From positions 1 to 40,336 of the forward strand of contig NZ_LGEG01000248.1 in the NCBI RefSeq assembly GCF_001280125.1: a stretch of 40,336 bases of DNA, in the 5' to 3' direction. The DNA is from Streptomyces sp. NRRL F-6492. GTDB taxonomy: Bacteria > Actinomycetota > Actinomycetes > Streptomycetales > Streptomycetaceae. Shown one piece after another: positions 28,257 through 34,930 of the stretch; position 1 is the stretch's first letter, and each line of letters opens with the position of its first letter. Position numbers and translations under genes: made by a program. The notes under the pieces are model-generated. The model did no database searches. It had not been told where the DNA came from and worked only from the letters and a program-made list of their open reading frames with translations.

Positions 28257-29513
28257 TCAGGCGTCCAGGAGTACGGGGAAGGCCTCCATGTCGTTCTGCG
28301 TCATCACGGGGAGCTTGCGGATGTCGGCGTCCGGCACCGCGAGCCGCAGCCGGGGGAAGCGGGCGAAGAGGGCGGGCAGGGCGATCCCGGCCTCGACGCG
28401 GGAGAGGGCGGCGCCGGGGCAGATGTGCGGGCCGTGGCCGAAGGTCATGTGCCGGACCGGGGCGGCCCGGGTGATGTCGAACGCGTCGGCGTCGGGGCCG
28501 TGCTGCTCGGGGTCGCGGCCGATCGCCCGGTAGGAGATGACCACGCCCTCGCCCTCGGCGACGACGCCGTCGCCCACCTCGACGTCCTCGGTGGCGAACC
28601 GCATGAGCAGATGGGTGGTGGGGGTGTCCCACCGCAGGGTCTCCTCGACGACGGCCTCCCAGGAGACCTCACCGTCCAGGACCAGCTTCAGCTGGTCGGG
28701 GTGGGCGAGCAGGGCGCGCACGGCGTTGAGGATGAGCCCGATCGTGGTCTCGTGCCCGGCGGCCACCATCGCCTTGAGGTTGCCGATCACCTCCTCCTCG
28801 GTCAGCGGCTCGCCGCCCTCGTCGGCGAGGATGAGCGCCGAGGTCAGGTCGTCGGTGGGCCGCGCGGTCTTCTCGCGGACGAGACCGGCGTAGAAGACGT
28901 CCAGGTCGGCCAGGAGGGCGAGGCGCTCGTCCTGCGGGGTGAGCATCGAGAAGAACTTCTTGTACTGCCGGGTGAGCATGGCGTTCGCGGCGGGGTCGAC
29001 GCCCATCAGCATGCCGACGACCTTCATGGGCAGCGGCTGCGCGAACACGGACTTGAGGTCGACGACGGCGCCGTCCCGGCCGCCCTCCGCCAGGGCGTCG
29101 AGGAGCTCGGCGGTGAACTTCTCGATGTCGGGGCGTATCGCTTCGAGCCGGCGGGGGGTGAGCGCCTGCGAGGTCTTGGCCCGCAGCCGGCGGTGCTCGG
29201 CGCCGTCGACGGTGAACATGGACCGCCCGGCGTCGATCATGCCGATGAGCGGCCACGCGTGCGTGACCTCGCCGCTCCGCCACAGGCCCCAGGCGTCGAG
29301 GTCCTTCACGAGCCGGGGGTCGACCAGGAGCCGCCGGGCGTCGGCGTGCCGGGTGACGGCCCAGGCGGGCACCCCGAGCAGGTCGATCCGGGCCAGCGGA
29401 CCGGCGTCGCGCAGCCGCGCGGTCTCGCCGTCCAGGTCCTGGACCATCGGGTCGATGACGACGGTCCCGCCGTCGCGGGCGGCGGTCTGTGCCGCGGCGT
29501 GGGGGCAGGTCAC
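28257..29513 (-). CDS. Cytochrome P450, CYP154-like
   Basis: The 418-aa protein has complete P450 signatures: AGHETT in the I helix, EETLRWD (ExxR) and the heme loop FGHGPHICPG with thiolate C365. The N-terminal half (LLVDPRLVKDLDAW, THAWPLIGMI, MFTVDGAEHRRLR) resembles the CYP154 family as I remember it. It is a soluble haem monooxygenase needing separate ferredoxin and reductase. The GTG start at 29513 overlaps the stop of the preceding P450 (GTGA), so the two are made together. CYP154 genes coupled to CYP157 genes are known from Streptomyces conservons. Substrate cannot be told from sequence. Confidence 0.88.
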   Translation of the reverse strand: MTCPHAAAQTAARDGGTVVIDPMVQDLDGETARLRDAGPLARIDLLGVPAWAVTRHADARRLLVDPRLVKDLDAWGLWRSGEVTHAWPLIGMIDAGRSMFTVDGAEHRRLRAKTSQALTPRRLEAIRPDIEKFTAELLDALAEGGRDGAVVDLKSVFAQPLPMKVVGMLMGVDPAANAMLTRQYKKFFSMLTPQDERLALLADLDVFYAGLVREKTARPTDDLTSALILADEGGEPLTEEEVIGNLKAMVAAGHETTIGLILNAVRALLAHPDQLKLVLDGEVSWEAVVEETLRWDTPTTHLLMRFATEDVEVGDGVVAEGEGVVISYRAIGRDPEQHGPDADAFDITRAAPVRHMTFGHGPHICPGAALSRVEAGIALPALFARFPRLRLAVPDADIRKLPVMTQNDMEAFPVLLDA

Positions 29514-30805
29514 GAGAGGTCTCCTGTCGTACGAACGGGGGTGAACCGGACGGGGAGCGAAGTGGTGCCGCGCAGGAAGGCGGAGGGGCGCCGGACGAGT
29601 TCCCCGGCGGAGACGGCGAGTTCGAGGTCGGGCAGCCGGTCGAGGAGGACCTCGATGCCGGTGCGGACGATGATCTCGGCGATCTCCTGGGCGGGGAAGG
29701 GGCAGCGGTACTCGCCGTGGCTGAACGCCAGGTGCGCGCCGGCGCCTCCGTGGGCGGGCGCTCCGGACCCGGGGGCGCCCTGGCGGATCAGCGGGTCGGT
29801 GTTGGCGGCGCCGAGGCCGAGCAGCAGCATGTCCCCGGCCCTGATGTGCTGTCCGCCGAGCCGGGTGTCCCGTACGGCCCAGCGTCCGGCGAGGATCTGG
29901 GTGGGGGCGTCCTCCCACAGCACCTCGGTGGTGGCTTCGGAGACGCTGCGCCGGCCGCCGGCCATCGAGTCGGCGAACTCGTCCTCGGTGAGCATCAGGC
30001 GCAGGGAGTTGCCGAGCCAGTCGGCGGTGGTGAGGTGCCCGGCGGCCGTGACGGCCATCAGGTCGAGCACGTACTCCTCGTCGGTGAACGCCTCGGGGAA
30101 GGCGAGCATGCGGGAGGTGACGTCGTCGCCGGGCGCGGCCCGCTTCGCGGCGACCAGGCGCGCCATGTGCTCGCCGAACCGCTGGTGGGCGCTCTGCGCG
30201 CCGGGCCCGCCGTCGGCCAGGTCCTTGAGCACCTCGGCGATGTCGTCGCCCTCGTCGTCGGGGAAGCCGACGAGGCGGGCGAGGACGAGGACGGGGAGGG
30301 GTTCGCAGAAGTCGGCCACGAGGTCGGCCGCGCCCCGGCCGCAGACGGCGTCGACGAGCCGGTCGGCGAGCTGCTCGCAGTGCCCGCGGATCTCGAAGGG
30401 GTCGGCGCCCTCCAGGGCGGGGACCACCATCCGGACGTGCCGCCGGTGCTCCTCCCCCGCGGTGAAGTAGATGGACGGCAGGGGCCGTCCGACCATCGGG
30501 AGCAGCGGCCAGTCGGCCGGGATGCGCGGCCACTGGTTCCACAGGCCCACGTCGCGCGGGAACAGCTCGCCGTCGCTGGTGACCCGGTGGAGCTCGCGGT
30601 ACCCGACGACCAGCCAGGCGGGCACCCCGCCGGGCAGCTCGACGGGGACGACGGGCCCGTGGTCGCGCCGCATGGCCCGGTAGAGGGCCTGGGGGTCGAC
30701 CTGGAACCCGGGGCCGTCGAGCGGGACGGCGGCGGGGGCGGCATGGGCCGGGCACCCGGGGGGCGGCTGCTCCGGAGGCGGCTGCTCCGGATGGGGGCGC
30801 GTCAT
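29510..30805 (-). CDS. Cytochrome P450 without ExxR, CYP157-like
   Basis: The 431-aa protein is a P450 with altered landmarks. The heme loop is FSHGEYRCPF with C368 as thiolate ligand. The K-helix motif reads E294-V-L-W297 (TEVLWEDAP), so the usually invariant arginine is tryptophan. The I-helix is AAGHLTTADW, lacking the acidic residue of AGxET. Loss of ExxR is documented for the CYP157 family of Streptomyces (for example EQSLW in CYP157C1), which is coupled to CYP154 exactly as here. A Pro-rich N-terminus (HPEQPPPEQPPPG) precedes the fold. ATG at 30805 with AGGA just upstream is preferred; an ATG at 30856 lacks any ribosome site. CvnA-D genes that normally precede CYP157 are absent. Confidence 0.85.
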   Translation of the reverse strand: MTRPHPEQPPPEQPPPGCPAHAAPAAVPLDGPGFQVDPQALYRAMRRDHGPVVPVELPGGVPAWLVVGYRELHRVTSDGELFPRDVGLWNQWPRIPADWPLLPMVGRPLPSIYFTAGEEHRRHVRMVVPALEGADPFEIRGHCEQLADRLVDAVCGRGAADLVADFCEPLPVLVLARLVGFPDDEGDDIAEVLKDLADGGPGAQSAHQRFGEHMARLVAAKRAAPGDDVTSRMLAFPEAFTDEEYVLDLMAVTAAGHLTTADWLGNSLRLMLTEDEFADSMAGGRRSVSEATTEVLWEDAPTQILAGRWAVRDTRLGGQHIRAGDMLLLGLGAANTDPLIRQGAPGSGAPAHGGAGAHLAFSHGEYRCPFPAQEIAEIIVRTGIEVLLDRLPDLELAVSAGELVRRPSAFLRGTTSLPVRFTPVRTTGDLS

Positions 30806-31143
30806 GAGTCCTGAACTCCCGACTCCTGTGGCGACAGCCGCACGTGTCGCGTTCATGTGATCAACGCTGGCTCACTATAGGGAGGTTGTGTGTCGCGGGA
30901 GCACTCAATCGCGATCAATTCCGCACAGTGGGCAGAAGATGCAAGCCAGTTGACGATCGGTGGCGGAACAAGAAGGAACAAGGGGGAGCATTCCCACCCC
31001 GGTGGACCCTCCCGGTGCGAGAACCGGACGACGGGAACGACGGTTTTCCGTCAGGTCGAGGTGCGGGGCCCGTCCGGGTGGGCGACGGTGGAAGAACCCG
31101 GCACCCGGCACCCGAGCCTCCTGGAACAAAAAGAGGAGAACCC
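30806..31143. promoter_or_regulatory. AT-richer divergent leader upstream of P450 pair and VOC gene
   Basis: This 338-bp stretch has no gene I can support. Its first part is notably richer in A and T than its surroundings. On the minus strand TATAGT (30879-30874) is a good -10 for the P450 operon, giving a leader of about 60 bases. On the plus strand GGGAGG before GTG at 30890 opens an 85-codon frame (SREHSIAINSAQWAED...) whose codon use is untypical; it ends four bases into the VOC gene. It could be a leader peptide or remnant. TTGACG at 30947-30952 may be a plus-strand -35. GAGGAG before 31144 is the VOC ribosome site. Confidence 0.4.
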
Positions 31144-31575
31144 ATGAAATGGACACTGGAAGTCGTCCCGGTCCCCGTCACGGACATGGACCGGTCGAAG
31201 GAGTTCTACGGCGAGAAGTGCGGCTTCACCGTCGACCTGGACGACGAGATGGCCCCCGGCATGCGGATCGTCCAGGTGACCCCGCCGGGCTCGCGCTGTT
31301 CGATCGCGATGCTGAGCGGGATGCCACCGATGCCGGGCGCGCGGCAGACGCCCCCGGGCGGCCTGCACGGCCTCCAGCTCTGCGTCACGGACATCGAGGC
31401 GGCGCGGAAGGAGCTGGTGGCCCGGGGCGTCGAGGTCTCGCCGGTGATGCACGTGGGCGCGACGGGCTGGGAGGAGGGGAAGGGCGGCACCTGGAACTCG
31501 TTCATGACCTTCGAGGACCCGGACGGCAACGGCTGGGTGGTGCAGGAGGCGCCGTCGGAGCTGTCGGAACGCTGA
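31144..31575 (+). CDS. VOC (glyoxalase/dioxygenase-fold) family protein
   Basis: The 143-aa protein has the paired beta-alpha-beta-beta-beta units of the vicinal oxygen chelate fold: EVVPVPVTDMDRSKEFYGEK begins the first and GLQLCVTDIEAARKELVARG the second, ending FEDPDGNGWVVQE. Members are metal enzymes (glyoxalase I, dioxygenases) or antibiotic-binding proteins such as bleomycin-resistance factors; this one cannot be assigned. ATG at 31144 follows GAGGAG by six bases. It is convergent with the GNAT gene, with a 34-bp tandem duplication between them. Confidence 0.85.
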   Translation: MKWTLEVVPVPVTDMDRSKEFYGEKCGFTVDLDDEMAPGMRIVQVTPPGSRCSIAMLSGMPPMPGARQTPPGGLHGLQLCVTDIEAARKELVARGVEVSPVMHVGATGWEEGKGGTWNSFMTFEDPDGNGWVVQEAPSELSER

Positions 31576-31594
31576 GGGGCCGGGGAGTCCCGGA

Positions 31595-31662
31595 ACCCCG
31601 GGCGTCCCAGGACTCCGGACGCGTCAGGACCCCGGGCGTCCCAGGACTCCGGACGCGTCAGA
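31595..31662. repeat. 34-bp tandem duplication at VOC/GNAT junction
   Basis: Two copies (31595-31628 and 31629-31662) match at 33 of 34 positions, each containing CCGGGCGTCCCAGGACTCC and GGACGCGTCAG. Copy 2 ends in the GNAT stop codon (TCA on the plus strand at 31658-31660), and copy 1 repeats that TCA. A partial third copy (ACCCC) follows inside the GNAT gene. Confidence 0.85.
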
Positions 31663-32152
31663 ACCCCACGTAGAAGTGCCGGAGTTCGCCGCTCTCCGCG
31701 ACGCACCGCATCCCGGCGGCCTCCATGACCCGGTGCGAGGCCGGGTTGTCCAGGTCGGCGTCCCCCTTCACCCCGGCGACGCCGGCCACCCGGGCGGTTT
31801 CGAGGAGCGCGCGCAGGGCCTCGGAGGCGTACCCCTTCCCGCGTGCGCCGGGCACGAGCCCGTACCCCACGGTCACGACCCCGACCTCGTCGGGCGGCCC
31901 GTGGAACCCGATCCCGCCGACGGTGACGCCGCTGTCGGAAAGCCGTATCTCATACGCCCGGAAGACCCCGGGATCCCCGCGCTCGGCAACGCCCCGCAGA
32001 AAGCCGGTGCACCCCCGGACGTCCCCGTCCTGGGGATACCCCTCAGCCCAGAGGTCCCCGGCGAGGGGCGTCCGCGCGACGATCCGCTCGGCGACGTCGA
32101 CGGTCAACGGGTGCAGGAGAAGCCGCGCGGTGGCGACGAAGGGGATCTTCAC
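31658..32152 (-). CDS. GNAT family N-acetyltransferase
   Basis: The 164-aa protein looks like a RimJ/RimL-type GNAT enzyme. It starts KIPFVATARLLLHPL, has VTVGYGLVPGARGKGYASEA (acetyl-CoA pyrophosphate loop, R/QxxGxG/A form GARGKGYA) and ends with NPASHRVMEAAGM, typical of acceptor-site protein or small-molecule acetyltransferases. The substrate is unknown. Start choice is uncertain: GTG at 32152 gives a standard N-terminus, while GTG at 32176 would add eight residues; neither has a clear Shine-Dalgarno. Its stop lies in a duplicated 34-bp unit. Confidence 0.8.
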   Translation of the reverse strand: MKIPFVATARLLLHPLTVDVAERIVARTPLAGDLWAEGYPQDGDVRGCTGFLRGVAERGDPGVFRAYEIRLSDSGVTVGGIGFHGPPDEVGVVTVGYGLVPGARGKGYASEALRALLETARVAGVAGVKGDADLDNPASHRVMEAAGMRCVAESGELRHFYVGF

Positions 32153-32193
32153 CCCGGCAGTGTGAACGCCCGCCACGAACCGGACAACAGGTT

Positions 32194-32718
32194 TTACCAG
32201 GCCAGGAGCCGCACGACGCCGACCCGGACGTCCCCGCCCGCCGACTGATGGGCCCCGACCCGCCACCGGCCCGCAGGCAGGTCGACGCCAGCCTGTTCCG
32301 GCATCCCCATGCCGTCGGGGTACGGCGTCCCGAGGCCGGCCCCGGCGTCGGCGGAGTCCATGAGCACGGCGGCCCCGTCCGTCTCCCAGACGCCGCACTC
32401 CTCCCAGGGGGTACGGGGGTCGTCCAACAGGGCCTCGGCGGCGGCGACCAGTTCCTCCTCGGAGCCGGCCCCGAGCCACCGCACGAAGGCCCGCCGCCCG
32501 GGCAGGTACCGAGTCGTGGCGGGCTCGTCCCCGAGGACGAGGACGTTCCCACCGATCACCCCGGCGAGCTCCTCCACCGCGCAGGCCCGGTCGTAGTCGT
32601 CCACCACCGTCCCGCCCCCGACGAGCACCCCGTCCTCCGTGCACCCGCTCCACTGCCGAAGCCCCGACACCGACACCACGACGAGCGGCCCGCCCATGGA
32701 TTCGACCCAGTTCTCCAT
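32194..32718 (-). CDS. Imm21-like immunity protein
   Basis: The 174-aa protein resembles the Imm21 family of polymorphic-toxin immunity proteins. Supporting segments are NWVESMGGPLVVVSVSGL at the start, DYDRACAVEELAGVI, LVLGDEPATTRYLPG and AFVRWLGAGSEEELVAAAE. Such proteins neutralise a cognate secreted toxin in the cytoplasm. No toxin gene (no large RHS or WXG-type gene) is present in the window, so it is either an orphan immunity gene or part of a larger locus elsewhere. ATG at 32718 gives the family-like start. It lies 41 bases upstream of the GNAT gene, in the same direction. The stop is TAA, unusual among its neighbours. Confidence 0.7.
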   Translation of the reverse strand: MENWVESMGGPLVVVSVSGLRQWSGCTEDGVLVGGGTVVDDYDRACAVEELAGVIGGNVLVLGDEPATTRYLPGRRAFVRWLGAGSEEELVAAAEALLDDPRTPWEECGVWETDGAAVLMDSADAGAGLGTPYPDGMGMPEQAGVDLPAGRWRVGAHQSAGGDVRVGVVRLLAW

Positions 32719-32921
32719 GCGGCGAGCATGCCACCGCCCACCGACAACACCCCCGGCCTCAGCGCGGCTCCGACGGCTCGACCCGCCCGAGCACCACCGC
32801 GACGACCGACCACGCCTTCCGGTCGCTGCGGCGCGGCGCGGCGAAGTCGTGCCCGGCGCACGACATGGGCGCGGAGGGCAGGGGTGACATCGGCGGCCTC
32901 GGGCTGTCCCGCGGTGGCCGC

Positions 32922-33425
32922 TCACGGCTCCGGGAACGGCGGGGTGCTGTCCATCGTCAGCAGCAGTTTCCGCGCGGGTGCGGCCTCCTCCGGCCGTACG
33001 GACGAGGCGAGGCCCTCGACGGCCGGTCGGCCCGCGTGGACCGCCGCCCTCGCGGCTGTCTCCCAGCCGGTCTGCCGCCGGTAATCCGCGTGGTCCTCCC
33101 GGCCCCGGGTCGCCGCGGCAGCGGAGTGCCACTGGTCGGCCCGGCAGATGTTTCCCAGCAGGTCCAGCAGCTCGGCCTTGCACGCCACGTGCGGGGAACC
33201 GGCCAGTTCGAGGAGGAACGGGACCGTGGGAGCCGTCGCCTCGCCGACGACGAACCCCAGCGCGCAGATCGCATCGCCCAAGTCGTCGACGGCGATACGG
33301 GCCGTGCTCTCGTCCCCGTACGCGATCCGGGACAGCAGAGGAGGAACACCGCCGGCCGCGGCCCCCGTCGCGTAGCGCAGCTCTCCCCAGCGGACCCCGG
33401 AGACACCTCTCAACAGACTTCCCAT
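32922..33425 (-). CDS. HEAT-like repeat protein, hypothetical
   Basis: The 167-aa product is mostly alpha-helical with HEAT/armadillo-like repeat spacing: VPPLLSRIAYGDESTARIAVDDLGDAI, then VPFLLELAGSPHVACKAELLDLLGNI. No enzymatic motif is seen. In Streptomyces such short HEAT proteins are often next to immunity genes, as here, but the role is unknown. ATG at 33425 (MGSLLRGVSGVRWGEL) was chosen; the frame is open another 120 codons upstream, but that part is compositionally unlike the core. About 200 bases between this gene and the Imm21 gene hold no supportable feature. Confidence 0.6.
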   Translation of the reverse strand: MGSLLRGVSGVRWGELRYATGAAAGGVPPLLSRIAYGDESTARIAVDDLGDAICALGFVVGEATAPTVPFLLELAGSPHVACKAELLDLLGNICRADQWHSAAAATRGREDHADYRRQTGWETAARAAVHAGRPAVEGLASSVRPEEAAPARKLLLTMDSTPPFPEP

Positions 33426-33527
33426 GCCCTGATCCTCACCAGCTCCTCGTAGCGGCCCCGACAATCCCTCGACCATGACGAGGCCCCGCTCATCCGGTCT
33501 GGCGCTAGGCCGCTTCCTTCGGATCAC

Positions 33528-33543
33528 CTCGCTGACCAGCGAG
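33528..33543. promoter_or_regulatory. 16-bp palindrome CTCGCTGACCAGCGAG
   Basis: CTCGCTG-AC-CAGCGAG is a perfect 7-bp inverted repeat with a two-base centre. It lies in the 235-bp divergent region between the HEAT gene and the endonuclease-fold gene, about 120 bases from either start. It may be an operator; no regulator gene is adjacent. Confidence 0.3.
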
Positions 33544-33660
33544 TCGGGCCGTCTGGGTGGGGGGTGAGAGCCGATATGCGCGTACGCGGCCGTCTCGACG
33601 CCGGTCGAGGGCGGTGTGAGAAAATGCGCGCCGCCTAATCGATCTTGAAAGGATATGTCG

Positions 33661-34698
33661 ATGCGCGCGATATTCAGAGCACTACTGGCCGCGGTCTTCT
33701 CTGTCGGGCTCCTCTTCACGGCGGGGACCGCACCAGCCACGGCGGACATCGTCGATAGGGATACCGCCCCCAGCCTACGCTTCATCTCCTACAACGTCTG
33801 TGGCGCTTCGAGCACCTGCAGGACCCGGGACGACGCGGGAAAGGTGGAGTGGCGGGACGCCGTCGTCCACACGATCGACCACTGGGACGCGGACCTGGTC
33901 ATGCTCCAGGAAGTCTGTCACGGGCAGTGGTTGATGCTGCGCGAACACCTGGCGAGCCGTTCCGGCGTCAAGTACGACACCGCCTGGGGTGCGGCGCTCC
34001 CGTCCGCCTCCGGCTGCAAGCGGTGGGACCCCACCCCGAAAACCGACGAGCCGGGTGAACTGCGTTTCGGTCTCGCCATCTTCGCGAAGGGCGGCCCCGG
34101 CACGATCGACCTGAACTCCAGGAGGGTCACCCTGCTTCCCGAGCCGACGCAGGCGGAGAACCGCATCCTCCTGTGTGCCAAGGCCACGGTGGATGCTCGT
34201 ACCGTCCGCGCCTGCAACACCCACATCGACTTCAACGCACCGAACACCACGGCCCAGACCGCCGAGGTCGCCACGATCGCCGGTGACTTCGCCAACGCGG
34301 GGGAGCCTGTGGTGCTTGCCGGAGACTTCAACCAGCAGCCCAAGCACCCCGACATGAATCCTCTCTACAGGCACGGCAAGGACACCGAGGGAAACCTTGC
34401 GACCGGCGTTTTCCAGGAGGTCGACGAGAACGACAAGAGCCAGTTCACCAAGCCGGATCCGGTGTTGGAGCCGGATGCGGACCCGGCCTCGGGCTGCGAG
34501 CAGAGCTGGGACCTGTGCCGCAGCGGTGAGCCCACCGCCAGCAAGGAGTGCTCGGAGCACACCACGAGCAAAGCGAAGATCGACTACATCTTCCTGAGCC
34601 ACTCCTGGTTCACGACGGTACGCGGGGACTCCATGGAGTGCACGGACAAGGTGGCGGACCACCACCTCCTGCGCGGCGCCGCCGCGTGGGAGAACTAA
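33661..34698 (+). CDS. Secreted endonuclease/exonuclease/phosphatase-fold protein
   Basis: The 345-aa exported protein carries a signal peptide (RAIFRALLAAVFSVGLLFTA, cleavage near ATA-DI) and the EEP catalytic fold. Motifs in order are RFISYNVCG, LQEVCH (E84), CNTHIDFN (H188), LAGDFNQQP (D222, N224), KIDYIFLSHSW and VADHH (D333, H334). This fits an extracellular DNase, phosphodiesterase or sphingomyelinase-like enzyme; the extra cysteines (about 10) suggest disulfides. Start ATG at 33661 is preferred because AAAGGA lies seven bases upstream; an ATG at 33655 is too close to it. The gene uses more A/T-ending codons than its neighbours, hinting at recent acquisition. Confidence 0.85.
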   Translation: MRAIFRALLAAVFSVGLLFTAGTAPATADIVDRDTAPSLRFISYNVCGASSTCRTRDDAGKVEWRDAVVHTIDHWDADLVMLQEVCHGQWLMLREHLASRSGVKYDTAWGAALPSASGCKRWDPTPKTDEPGELRFGLAIFAKGGPGTIDLNSRRVTLLPEPTQAENRILLCAKATVDARTVRACNTHIDFNAPNTTAQTAEVATIAGDFANAGEPVVLAGDFNQQPKHPDMNPLYRHGKDTEGNLATGVFQEVDENDKSQFTKPDPVLEPDADPASGCEQSWDLCRSGEPTASKECSEHTTSKAKIDYIFLSHSWFTTVRGDSMECTDKVADHHLLRGAAAWEN

Positions 34699-34860
34699 AG
34701 CGTGTGTCGAAAGCCCCGTCGACGCGACGCTGCCGTGGCTCCGGACGGATGGACCGCTCGCGGCGAAGCGGCCGCTCTTCTCCCTCCGTGGCGGTGGAGC
34801 CGTGCGCCGGACCGACTTCCACCGATTCGGGCCGGACGGTCCGGAGCGCGCAAGACGAAC

Positions 34861-34893
34861 TCAGGGCCGGCGGCTGACCGCCGCCGGCCCTGA
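34861..34893. terminator. Strong bidirectional hairpin terminator
   Basis: TCAGGGCCGGCGGC at 34861-34874 and its exact reverse complement at 34880-34893 form a 14-bp stem with a TGACC loop, followed by a T-rich run TCGTTGTTCGT. It lies between the convergent endonuclease-fold gene and glnA2 and can serve both. The 160 bases before it hold no supportable gene. Confidence 0.85.
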
Positions 34894-34930
34894 TCGTTGT
34901 TCGTGAGGTCTTCGCTCCTCTGACCCGCGC

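Noticed and set aside
25984..28533. 849-codon plus-strand frame overlapping the PIG-L gene
   Set aside because: Out of frame with the HPDDD motif and Arg/Gly-rich; the 26132-28231 frame is the gene.
29510..30856. P450 start at 30856
   Set aside because: No ribosome site and it would begin near the -10 TATAGT; ATG at 30805 has AGGA.
30871..30885. CTCACTATAGGGAG, matching the 3' part of a T7 promoter
   Set aside because: The essential upstream TAATACGA part is absent and flanks are ordinary genome-like DNA; it is explained by a minus-strand TATAGT next to GGGAGG. No vector sequence is seen.
34548..34877. 109-codon frame after the endonuclease-fold gene
   Set aside because: Starts inside that gene in another frame and ends in the terminator stem; Arg/Gly/Ser-rich with no motif.
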